Below are positions 26,597-34,276 of a stretch of 52,650 bases of DNA, in pieces. Origin of the DNA: Methylobacterium longum (GTDB lineage: Bacteria > Pseudomonadota > Alphaproteobacteria > Rhizobiales > Beijerinckiaceae); the NCBI RefSeq assembly GCF_022179385.1, contig NZ_BPQS01000035.1, forward strand, positions 1 to 52,650, in the 5' to 3' direction. How positions within the stretch are numbered: the stretch's first letter is position 1; each line of letters starts with the position of its first letter. A model generated the notes under the pieces. The model was given only the letters and a program-made list of their open reading frames with translations, made no database searches and was not told the origin of the DNA. Made by a program: the position numbers and the translations under genes.

Positions 26597-29110
26597 ATGA
26601 GCGCGGTCATTCCCTTCCTTCGCCCGGCGGCGCGATCCGACCGCTGGTCGCAGCAGGAACTCGCCGAGTTCTACCGGGTCGAAGCCGCCCTCCTCCGCGC
26701 CGGGATCGGGATGGCCAGCGAGCACGGCGTCACCGACGAGGGCGAGCCCTGGTTCGTCTTCTGCCGTCCCGACGGCGACGTGATCATGCATTTCGCCCGG
26801 ATCGACGGCAGCTACCTGATCGCCTCCGACGTGCTGGACCGCCCCGTGCGCGGCGCGGATTTCCGGGCCCTGATCGACCAGATCGCCCGGCTTCACCCGA
26901 ACCTGCTCCCGATCCCGGCGGTCGCCAGGGGCACGAAGCTGGTCGTGCATCCCGCCGCCCTGCTGGCGGCCCTGGTCGCCGCGGCAGCCCTGAGCCTGTC
27001 CTCCGAGGAGGCGCATGCGGGCGAGCTCGCGCCCGGTCTCGACCCCCTTGCCCCGGCCGATGGCGGTGGCGGGACTGGGCAAGGCCAGCCGCAGCCCGCC
27101 AGGGCCAGGGGCGCGTCCGGGCCGGGTGAAGAGGGCGACGGCCGCAAGCAGGTCGAGGCGATCATCCTGTCCACGATGATCTTCGCGGCGGAAGCGCTGG
27201 CCGGCGGTCACGCCGCCGCGAGCGCGGATCTTGACCCTCTGCTGGCGGATCTGGCGAGCGGCACCGCGCACCAGGGGGGGCAGAGCGATCTCGCGGCGGG
27301 GACGGGCGGCGGAGGCAATGCCGGGCCCACAGCCGCCCCGGTTCAGCCGACCGCTCTGACCGCGCAGGGCAGCGGCGCGAGCCAGGACACCGCCGCCCCG
27401 GGAGGCCGGATCGATCCGGCGCCCGCGATCCGGGCCGATGTCCACGGCGACCGAGCAGGGCTGCCCGGCCGCGAGACCGAGTCTCATGCGCCGAGTATGG
27501 GCAACGACATCGGGTTCGCCCGGGTCGCCGCCGAGACGGGGGCCGTGGCAACCGGCGGCCAGCAGGCATCAGCGACCGGCCGAAGCGAGGGTGCCGCCGA
27601 GTCGTCGGCCGGATTGGGGGCGGACAGTGGCGATCAGCGCGGCCATGGCAATCAATCCCTGACGCCGGACTCGAACGCTCAGCCACGGCTCGCGGAGGCG
27701 GCCCGGGCCGAGGCCGGATCCGGGGCGGGCTCGCCGGGGTGGGTCCCTGCGGCAGGACAAGCCGAGGCGAACCGAACCTCGGCGGCCTCGGCAGCATCGG
27801 CGTCCCGTGACCCGGATGACCGGGGCAGCGACCGCGGCCATGGCGCCCGCGCCGACGCCGCGGCGGACAGTTCTCACGTCGAGCGGGCGGAGAACGGCCA
27901 CGCCGGCATGCACCAAGACGGGCAGGCCCGGGCGGTCGCGCACCAGGAGACCGGGTCGGGTCCGCAGGGAAGCGCCACTGGTGATCACGGCTCGGCCCTG
28001 CAGAAAGCCGCGTCCGCGTCCGGGGCCGGCTCGCCGGTCGATCCCGACAGGGACGTCCACGCGACAGGCCCCGCCGAGCAGAGCGATCACCGGGGGGCAA
28101 CGCCGCGCGACGCCCACTCGATCGAGGCCGGTTCCGAGCCGGGCACGCCGCCGGGAGACGCCGGAATGCACTCCGGCTCGGCGCCAGGCGCGCCGCCGTC
28201 TCACGCACCCGTCGCGCTCGCGGCTTCCGTCCATGGACCGGAAGACAGCGCGAGCGACCGCGGGTCGGGCGGGGGGGACGGGCCGTCTTCGGGACACGGG
28301 CCGTCTTCGGGACACGGGCCGGGGGCATCCTCCAGTGCGGACCCGGCCCAGGCGGCGGCCCCGTCATCGGGGTCTCCTCACGGAGGTCTGGACAACGCGC
28401 CTGCGCAGGCTGCGGCCCCGGACGACGCCGCGTCGCCCACGCCTCAACACACCGCCTCGCGGGACTTGGGGCCGCATTCCGATGGGTCGGCGGCGTCCCA
28501 AGGGCAGGGTCCAGACGCCGCCAATCGCGGCTCGACGACTCAGAGCGGGGGCGAGCCTGCGGGGGCGCAGGATCATCCCAATGCCGACATGCCAGCCAGC
28601 TCGGCAGTCCCGGCGGGGTCGGGCAGACATGAGGCTTCCCACGCTGAGGCCACGCCGCCCGAACGCGGCACGCCAGCCCCGGCCGGCAGCCAGGACGCGC
28701 TCAACCACGGGGACGCCGGCGGTCCGCCCGCGCCCCGTGGCGGCCCGAGCGCGACGGCCGATCCCGGTCGCGGGCAGGTTGATGCCCCCGATGCTGTATC
28801 CCACCGCGTCGATCAGGGAGCGCAGGGAGGGGCACCCGAGAGACTCCCGAGTGCCGAGGCCCAGCATCCCTCCGATGACGGCAAGCCCGTCCAAGCCGCG
28901 ACGCTGCCACCCCAGGGCCCGTCGGACTCCGCCGCGCCCCGCGCGGCCATCGATTCAAAGGGAAGCCTCGTCTTCCACGGCGACGCCCATCACGACGCGC
29001 CGCCACCGGCCGCCGCTCACGGTCCCGACGAGGCGGCGCATCCGTCCATCAGTCTCGTCGGCGTCTCGGATCATGGCCCTGTCGTCCATGACTTGTATCA
29101 TCATGGTTAG
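26597..29110 (+). CDS. Large disordered protein of the type I secretion locus, candidate passenger
   Basis: An 837-residue protein in three parts. Residues 1-115 form a folded domain (ELAEFYRVEAALLRAGIGMA, DGDVIMHFARIDGSYLIASD). A hydrophobic stretch follows at 118-136 (LLAALVAAAALSLSS). About 690 residues of Gly/Ala/Ser/Asp/His/Pro-rich low-complexity sequence come next. The last residues, SLVGVSDHGPVVHDLYHHG, look conserved-like, suggesting a C-terminal signal. No GGxGxDxxx RTX repeats are present. A direct repeat GPSSGHGPSSGHG is encoded near 28280-28320. GGGAG precedes ATG 26597. Position suggests a T1SS substrate or accessory; unproven. Confidence 0.8.
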   Translation: MSAVIPFLRPAARSDRWSQQELAEFYRVEAALLRAGIGMASEHGVTDEGEPWFVFCRPDGDVIMHFARIDGSYLIASDVLDRPVRGADFRALIDQIARLHPNLLPIPAVARGTKLVVHPAALLAALVAAAALSLSSEEAHAGELAPGLDPLAPADGGGGTGQGQPQPARARGASGPGEEGDGRKQVEAIILSTMIFAAEALAGGHAAASADLDPLLADLASGTAHQGGQSDLAAGTGGGGNAGPTAAPVQPTALTAQGSGASQDTAAPGGRIDPAPAIRADVHGDRAGLPGRETESHAPSMGNDIGFARVAAETGAVATGGQQASATGRSEGAAESSAGLGADSGDQRGHGNQSLTPDSNAQPRLAEAARAEAGSGAGSPGWVPAAGQAEANRTSAASAASASRDPDDRGSDRGHGARADAAADSSHVERAENGHAGMHQDGQARAVAHQETGSGPQGSATGDHGSALQKAASASGAGSPVDPDRDVHATGPAEQSDHRGATPRDAHSIEAGSEPGTPPGDAGMHSGSAPGAPPSHAPVALAASVHGPEDSASDRGSGGGDGPSSGHGPSSGHGPGASSSADPAQAAAPSSGSPHGGLDNAPAQAAAPDDAASPTPQHTASRDLGPHSDGSAASQGQGPDAANRGSTTQSGGEPAGAQDHPNADMPASSAVPAGSGRHEASHAEATPPERGTPAPAGSQDALNHGDAGGPPAPRGGPSATADPGRGQVDAPDAVSHRVDQGAQGGAPERLPSAEAQHPSDDGKPVQAATLPPQGPSDSAAPRAAIDSKGSLVFHGDAHHDAPPPAAAHGPDEAAHPSISLVGVSDHGPVVHDLYHHG

Positions 29111-29300
29111 GCGCGCGGTGTGATGCGCCCGAGCGCCCGCTTCCGGCACCTCGCGCACGTGGCCGACCTCGCTCGCGAAGTTCCGGGGGGGCGCCGCGCC
29201 GCGCCGCGCGGGCGCATTGCTGGCGGAAGCCGGTGGGCGTGCGCGCCCGGGCGGAAGCGAGCGCGCCCGTCGAACCTGCGGGGCCCTACGCGGGTTGACC

Positions 29301-29319
29301 CTCCTATAAGTTGTAGGAG
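29301..29319 (+). promoter_or_regulatory. Palindrome including the ribosome-binding site of the 37-residue peptide
   Basis: CTCCTATAAGTTGTAGGAG is an almost perfect 19-base palindrome; its right arm, TAGGAG, is the ribosome-binding site for ATG 29329. As RNA it could mask that site; as DNA it could be an operator just after a TTGACC element. Confidence 0.45.
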
Positions 29320-29328
29320 ACCTGCCCC

Positions 29329-29442
29329 ATGCCCCAGATGTTCGACTGGATCTTCTTCGCCATCATGCTGCCCTTCCCGGCATTCCTGCTCTGGGATTTC
29401 TACCGGACCCGCGACACGTCCCGGCGCGTCAAGCAGCTCTAG
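29329..29442 (+). CDS. 37-residue membrane peptide
   Basis: MPQMFDWIFFAIMLPFPAFL continues with LLWDFYRTRDTSRRVKQL. One membrane helix (about 5-24) is followed by a basic tail, which by the positive-inside rule stays in the cytoplasm. GTAGGAG sits 9 bases before the ATG, inside the palindrome at 29301-29319. It lies 218 bases after the large disordered protein. The coding pattern and ribosome-binding site support a real gene; no family is recognised. Confidence 0.6.
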   Translation: MPQMFDWIFFAIMLPFPAFLLWDFYRTRDTSRRVKQL

Positions 29443-30014
29443 CGTCCTGACGTCGAGGCGGCGGCGCCCTTCGATCGAACCCACGGGACACGATCGGAGG
29501 GCGTCGGGGGGCTGTGGCCCGGCGGTGGCGGCGACGTGGCTGCGGCGAGGATCGCGCAAACGCGTCCTCGCAGGGCGGCCGCCTCGACGGATGATCCGCC
29601 CCCTCGGCGATGGCCACGGGTGGGGCGCAGCGGCCGGTCGGTGGCCCCCTGGCCGGGGCGGGCGGATCGGCTAGGGCCGACATCCTAAGCCATGCCGGTC
29701 AAACCTGCGGGGCCGCGGTCCATCGGGACCAGGGCGCCGCGAACAACGCGGACGGCGACCTCCCGGCCTTCTGCCCGCGGTGCCGCAGATCCACGGTCAA
29801 CCGGGGCCTCGGAGGCGGCGCTGCCGTCCGCCCTCTCAGCGGAAGGCGCTCCGTGACCTGTTCGGCGGCCCCTGCCTCCCAGCCTTTCGGCCCCCGCCAC
29901 TCTGCGCCCACCGAGGTAAGACCAGACCGCCTCCACACCGCCCGCCCGCGGGAGGGTGTCCGGCGGGCGGATTGAGGCTGTGGGGCGGTCCATCACGCCG
30001 CGGGGCGCCAGCCA
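29443..30014. other. Gene-free spacer
   Basis: About 570 bases. Open frames of 100-120 codons exist on both strands (for example 29610-29975 and 29685-29996) but show no domain, no signal and no ribosome-binding site, so none is called. Confidence 0.35.
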
Positions 30015-30494
30015 CTAGGGGAGCTTCCAGGTTGCCTTATGCGGCACGATCGTCATCGGTCGGGCGCCTTCAGGTACCTTCACGGACTGGAAGGTGTAGT
30101 CCGCCGACCCCGCGATGCCGTGGTATTTCCCCGTGCCGCCAACGAAGACGTGGCGGCCGTTCTTGGCGTTCGCCTCGTAGGTCGAGAACACCTGATCGCC
30201 GTCCTTGTCGGTATCGATGCAGCTTCCGCGATTGACTACGTCGTTCCCGTTGGCCTCGCGCATACCGATGCAGCGAGTGCCCATGTCGTTAAACGGCGCT
30301 TCGCCCGCATCATTGCGCGTAATACCGGCGCTCTCATAAATAGAGGCGGTCCGGTCCCCCATCTTGATCGGGGTCGCGGAGACGTTGACGTAGTGGGTCG
30401 TATAAAGTGCGGTGCCTTCTTTCGGAAAATCCCCTGCTTCGGCACCGAAGCAGGCGGGAATCATCAAAGCACAAGCCCAGATGACGTTCCTCAT
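30015..30494 (-). CDS. Secreted protein of lower GC, possibly beta-barrel
   Basis: A 159-residue protein with a signal peptide (RNVIWACALMIPACFGAEAG). The mature part is strand-rich: ALYTTHYVNVSATPIKMGDR, GTRCIGMREANGNDVVNRGS, HVFVGGTGKYHGIAGSADYT, FQSVKVPEG. The GTGKYHGIAGSADY stretch recalls the closing strands of allene-oxide-cyclase-like barrels, but this is a weak likeness. GGAGAC precedes ATG 30494. Codons such as ATA and TAT and an AT-rich upstream region set it apart from its neighbours, which suggests acquisition. Confidence 0.75.
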   Translation of the reverse strand: MRNVIWACALMIPACFGAEAGDFPKEGTALYTTHYVNVSATPIKMGDRTASIYESAGITRNDAGEAPFNDMGTRCIGMREANGNDVVNRGSCIDTDKDGDQVFSTYEANAKNGRHVFVGGTGKYHGIAGSADYTFQSVKVPEGARPMTIVPHKATWKLP

Positions 30495-30807
30495 TGATGT
30501 CTCCACTATATATCGATCATATTCACCCGATATGCGTGCGAAATGAGTGTTTCGACCATGTCTTGAATGACGATCATTGCACGGATTCAACAATACATTC
30601 AAGATAGAAACATCATCGCGTCTTGCGCGCGTTCGGCTGGCGACCGAATGCTCAAGACCGGGCCTGGCCAGGCTCGTCGGAACCGTGGCCTCCCGGCGCG
30701 CCTCGTCCCTGTTCGCCACGCCGGCGTTCTTCATGTCGTCGGGTCGCAAACCTTCGCCGCCTAGCTCGGCCCGTCCCGCCACCCGCGCGACGTCTCGGAC
30801 CGCCTGA
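30495..30807. other. AT-rich upstream region
   Basis: No supported gene. Bases 30500-30620 are markedly AT-rich (TATATATCGATCATATT and similar), unlike the rest of the window. This probably holds the promoter of the secreted protein at 30494. Confidence 0.4.
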
Positions 30808-31521
30808 TCAAGCGAGGATGTTGACGGCGCGCGCGGCGACCAGCGCCACAGTGAGCAGGGAGATCAGCGCCTCGGACATCATCAGCAGTTTCGCGCGCGG
30901 CGTCAGCGGCAGCGTGTCGGTGGGCGAGAAGGCGGTGGCGTTGGTGAAGGCCAGAAACAGGTAATCCACGAAACCCGGCACGAACGGGTCCGCCGCATCC
31001 TGCTGCGGCAGTGTCATTTGTGGGAACAGAAAATCGGGATCCCGCGCACGCGGATGGCCGCGCAGGGCCGCGCCCCCGCGATCTGTCGTCCAGAACCACA
31101 GGGCGAAGATCACGACGTTGGTGCCCCAGATGTTGAGGGCATCCACGAGCAAGGTTGAGCCGCCGGCGGCCTTGCCGTTCAGGAGGGCGTGGACCAGGGC
31201 TGCGAGGGCCGCGGTGTTCGCCGCGGTGACGAGCGCCGTCATGAACAGGGCCATTCCGCGGATCAGGCGATGATGGCGGTGGACCTCGGTCCAGTGCGAA
31301 TCTGTCGTGGCGCGCCGTGCCCGACCCTGGTTCCAGGCCGTGGCGGCCGAGAGCGGTACCAGCAGGGTGAGTTCGAGCGTTGGGGCGAGCCAGCGCGGTC
31401 CGAGGGAGAAGTCGTTCACGATCAGCAGCTGGAGGCCGGCCACGCAGGCGATGGCGCCCCGGGCCAACCAGAAGTCCAAGGCGCTGGTTCGAACCCGATC
31501 CGGGTGCGGCGGCCTCACCAT
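30808..31521 (-). CDS. Integral membrane protein, DUF1345-like
   Basis: A 237-residue membrane protein with about five to six hydrophobic segments (ARGAIACVAGLQLLIVNDFS, APTLELTLLVPLSAATAW, LFMTALVTAANTAALAALVH, ALNIWGTNVVIFALWFW). The C-terminal block FVDYLFLAFTNATAFSPTDT and LLTVALVAARAVNIL resembles the conserved end of DUF1345-type proteins. The start at 31521 (MVRPPHPDRV) is preferred over a frame open to 31584. Function unknown. Confidence 0.72.
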   Translation of the reverse strand: MVRPPHPDRVRTSALDFWLARGAIACVAGLQLLIVNDFSLGPRWLAPTLELTLLVPLSAATAWNQGRARRATTDSHWTEVHRHHRLIRGMALFMTALVTAANTAALAALVHALLNGKAAGGSTLLVDALNIWGTNVVIFALWFWTTDRGGAALRGHPRARDPDFLFPQMTLPQQDAADPFVPGFVDYLFLAFTNATAFSPTDTLPLTPRAKLLMMSEALISLLTVALVAARAVNILA

Positions 31522-31636
31522 CGACGACGTTCCCGACAAGCCACCTGAGCGGGGCGAGCGCACCCATAACGCTTCTTGCCCCATTCGGCGGCGATGTCCT
31601 CGGTCATGCGGCCGACCTTCGGCCGGCGGCCCCCGG

Positions 31637-32068
31637 TCACCGACCGGTCGTCGAGCCCGTCGTGGTCGTCGACTTCACCGGCTTGGAGCCGGGCTCGTGC
31701 GCCATGGTCTTCGTGCGGGACTCGACCTCGCCGTCGCGCACCTTCGTCTGCGTGTGCGACTTCGAGAAGGTCCCGCCGTCGTGGGCCATCGCCTTCGACT
31801 GTCCGTTCAGCCCGCCGTTGCCGGTCTCGTTGACGTGCGAGCGGTCCATGGTCTTGCCGCCCGCCGCGCTGCCGCCGGTGGCCAGGGACGAGCCGGTCGC
31901 TCCGTTCGCGCCGGTCGAGGTGCCGCCGGTCCCGACCGTGGAGGCGGACGTGCCCCCGGCCGCGGCCGATCCGGCGGTGCCGCCTGTGGCGCTGCCTTGT
32001 GCCTGCGCCAGCGCCGGGAGGACGATAAGCCCGAGGGCGGCGAGGGGAACGATGAATCTTGTCGTCAT
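31637..32068 (-). CDS. Secreted Gly/Ser/Thr-rich protein, third of a tandem set
   Basis: A 143-residue protein with a signal peptide (RFIVPLAALGLIVLPALAQA), then Gly/Ser/Thr repeats that include ASTVGTGGTSTG, shared with the first protein of the set. The second half is more polar (MDRSHVNETGNGG, KVRDGEVESRTKTMAHEPGS). There are no Cys in the mature part. It starts 7 bases after the stop of the preceding gene, so they share a transcript. Confidence 0.75.
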   Translation of the reverse strand: MTTRFIVPLAALGLIVLPALAQAQGSATGGTAGSAAAGGTSASTVGTGGTSTGANGATGSSLATGGSAAGGKTMDRSHVNETGNGGLNGQSKAMAHDGGTFSKSHTQTKVRDGEVESRTKTMAHEPGSKPVKSTTTTGSTTGR

Positions 32069-32075
32069 GTCGGCC

Positions 32076-32453
32076 TCACTTCCTGTCCTTGGGAACGGTG
32101 ACGACGCAGTCGCCGTCGCCGGTGGTCGTCATGGTGCTGCCGCCGGGATTCGAACTCGATGCCGAACTGCTGGTCGAGCCGGCGCCGGACCTCGTGGTCA
32201 CCGACGGGCCGCCCGTGGTCGAGCTCGTCACGCCGTCCGGCCCGGCCGTGACCGAACTCGAAAGGGGCCCGGTGTTCCGCGCGGCGTCGGAATGCACGAC
32301 CGTGCAGGGCTTGCCGTTCGGGCCGGTCGTCAGGGTCGTGCTCCCCGAGACGCCGTTCGGGCCCGTCGTGACGGTGCTGGTCTGGGCATCGCTCGCGGCG
32401 ACGCCGGCCAGGAGGAGGGCGCCGCCGAGAAGCGGCATGATCAGGCGAGGCAT
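32076..32453 (-). CDS. Secreted Ser/Thr/Gly-rich protein, second of a tandem set
   Basis: A 125-residue protein with a signal peptide (LIMPLLGGALLLAGVAASDA) and repeats of the form TVTTGPNGVSGSTT, TLTTGPNGKPCTV, SVTAGPDGVTSSTT. Two Cys (KPCTV and DGDCVVTV) could form a disulfide. GAGGAGAC precedes ATG 32453. No family is recognised. It lies 73 bases after the first gene of the set. Confidence 0.75.
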   Translation of the reverse strand: MPRLIMPLLGGALLLAGVAASDAQTSTVTTGPNGVSGSTTLTTGPNGKPCTVVHSDAARNTGPLSSSVTAGPDGVTSSTTGGPSVTTRSGAGSTSSSASSSNPGGSTMTTTGDGDCVVTVPKDRK

Positions 32454-32526
32454 GGTCCGGTCTCCTCAAAGACAAGGCGGGCGCGGCCCCGACGGACCGC
32501 GCCCGATGCATTCACCCGCTCCGGGC

Positions 32527-32934
32527 TCAGCGCTTGGTGTGGCCCGGGGCGTTCTCGGAGTTGCCGGGGCCGCTCCGGTCATGGCCGGGGGCGCTGCCCG
32601 ACTTGCCCGCGCTGTCGGACATCCCGGACGACGAGCCGCCGGCGCCCATCGACGAGCCGCTGGTGCCCTTGCCGGCCGACGAGCCGCCGGTGCCGACGGT
32701 CGACGAGCTCGTGCCGCCGCCGGCCGACGAGCCGCCGGTGCCCACGGTCGACGAGCCCGAACCGCTGCCCGAGCCGGCCGCGGATCCGCCGGTGCCGACC
32801 GTGGACGAACTCGTGCCGCCGCCGGCCGAGGAGCCGCCGGTGCCGACCGTGGAGGACGACTGCGCGAGCGCCATGGCCGCACCGCCGATGACGAAGGTGG
32901 TCGCGAGAGCGGCGACGCGAACGTGCTTCAGCAT
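32527..32934 (-). CDS. Secreted STVGTGG-repeat protein, first of a tandem set
   Basis: A 135-residue protein. The signal peptide (HVRVAALATTFVIGGAAMALAQ; cleavage near ALA-Q) is followed by four to five imperfect units of about 15-19 residues built on SSTVGTGGSSAGGGT. The tail is KSGSAPGHDRSGPGNSENAP. ATG 32934 follows an exact EcfG-type promoter (32972-32997) with a leader of about 32 bases. It is probably a stress-induced cell-surface or periplasmic protein; its function is unknown. Confidence 0.8.
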   Translation of the reverse strand: MLKHVRVAALATTFVIGGAAMALAQSSSTVGTGGSSAGGGTSSSTVGTGGSAAGSGSGSGSSTVGTGGSSAGGGTSSSTVGTGGSSAGKGTSGSSMGAGGSSSGMSDSAGKSGSAPGHDRSGPGNSENAPGHTKR

Positions 32935-33530
32935 GAAAAGACTCCGGTTGTTCCTGTCGTACGGGTTTAAAAACGGGCAGCGAAAGAAAACCGTTCCACA
33001 GTTATGCTGCAAAAATGCGCAATCTGCTTATATTAACGACGGGTGAATGCCAAAAATACCTTTCCTTCACTGTCCGCCGCCACGTCGAAGGGCGCCGGCG
33101 CCTGGCGCCGTCATGACCCGACGGGTTGAATGCGACGGCGTTCCTCTGCCGGCCCGTGACCGGATTCGGATGTGCGCCGTAAGCCCGAAACGAGGAGGCT
33201 CGGGGAGGATGCTCGGGGAGGATGCTCGGGAATGCATCGCGTCTCCGGTGGCTGCACGACGGAGGGGTCGAGCCGGGCCGCCGGCTCGTCGGCCAGGGCC
33301 GGCGATCCGACGGTGCCGAGGTCGCCGGGGTCAAGGGCGTGCCGGTCTGGAACGGACGGCGCCTGCCCGGAGGCCTCACCGGAGGCGGTGCGCCCGGCGC
33401 CGACCCGGTCGGGTATTCGACGGACAGCCCGACCGCAGGGCACGGGGGCGGCCGGCTTGCCCGGGACGCGGGATCACAGGACGGCCCCGCGAAGACCGGG
33501 TCAGCGCCGCAGCCGCTCGACGACCGGGGT
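32935..33530. other. Spacer with stress promoter and 13-base tandem repeat
   Basis: No supported gene. Contents are the EcfG-type promoter at 32972-32997, an AT-rich stretch to about 33050, and a 13-base direct repeat (CTCGGGGAGGATG, about 2.5 copies) at 33199-33230. Confidence 0.4.
32972..32997 (-). promoter_or_regulatory. EcfG-type (general stress response) promoter
   Basis: On the minus strand: GGAAC (32997-32993), 17 bases, CGTT (32975-32972). This is an exact match to GGAAC-N16/17-CGTT. It faces the tandem set of secreted Gly/Ser/Thr-rich proteins, 38 bases before the first start codon. Confidence 0.7.
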
Positions 33531-33785
33531 TCAGTAGCGACCGTAGCCGCCGTACCCGCCGTAGCGGCGCCCCTCGTAGATGCGCACGTCCCGGCGCCCG
33601 TAACCGCCGAACTCGCGGTGGCGGCGATAGCCGTGCGCCGGAGCCCAGGGCGGGGGGCCGCCGTGACGGAAGCCGCGTTCACCCCTGGCCCAAGGCGGGT
33701 CGGCCATGGCCGCCGTGGACGTCCCGAGGACGCCGCCCGCCAGTGTCAGCGCACCGATCACGGCGAGCATGGGCTTGCGAAACAT
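33531..33785 (-). CDS. Small secreted Gly/Tyr/Arg-rich protein
   Basis: An 84-residue protein. The signal peptide (FRKPMLAVIGALTLAGGVLG up to TAAMA) is followed by a short mature part rich in Gly, Arg, Tyr and Pro (HGGPPPWAPAHGYRRHREFG, then YEGRRYGGYGGYGRY). GAGGGAGG precedes ATG 33785. It resembles the many small Gly/Tyr-rich exported proteins of Hyphomicrobiales. A one-mismatch EcfG-like promoter (33830-33855) lies upstream. Confidence 0.78.
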   Translation of the reverse strand: MFRKPMLAVIGALTLAGGVLGTSTAAMADPPWARGERGFRHGGPPPWAPAHGYRRHREFGGYGRRDVRIYEGRRYGGYGGYGRY

Positions 33786-34276
33786 CGAGTGCCTCCCTCG
33801 TGCCGGAATACCCCCGACCACGGTCCAGAGACGGCTTGCCGGGTCGAACCGTTCCATCGAAACCCGCGGGGTGGCCGCCAGCCTTTTCACTCGGCTCACC
33901 GGCACGGCTTTCACCTTGCCGCCTCACCGCCCCGGTCTGCTCGACGGGGCGCCGTCGCCGCCCCGTCGTCCGCCGGGAGCCGAAGCGCGGCGGAGGCCCC
34001 GGAGGCGGACGGTCGGGGATCGCGGGGCCTTGCCGAGGACTTCTCCGAGGCCCGCCGCAGGGGGCTCGGGCGCGGGCGGGCCTCGGGATCCGGGGATGCG
34101 CTCGAGGTTCCGGGTGGATCCCGCGCCCGGATCGCGCACCCGGATCGCGCACTCGGGGGCCTCCGAGCGTCGCCCGCACACGATCATGATCCGGCCGGAG
34201 ACTTGGCCGCAGTACCACCCGCGCCGGACGGCCCTATCTGGCTCAGCCGGCCAACACATCGATCGGGGAGCGGACA
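33786..34276. other. Gene-free spacer before the hydrolase
   Basis: No supported gene. It holds the EcfG-like site 33830-33855 and a 13-base direct repeat (CCCGGATCGCGCA, two copies) at 34126-34151. Confidence 0.35.
33830..33855 (-). promoter_or_regulatory. EcfG-like promoter, one mismatch
   Basis: On the minus strand GGAAC-N17-CGTC, differing from the consensus only in the last base. It is 45 bases before the start of the Gly/Tyr-rich protein. Confidence 0.35.

Noticed and set aside
29610..29996. Open frames of 100-120 codons on both strands
   Set aside because: Arg/Gly/Pro-rich translations without domains; GC-rich DNA keeps several frames open by chance.
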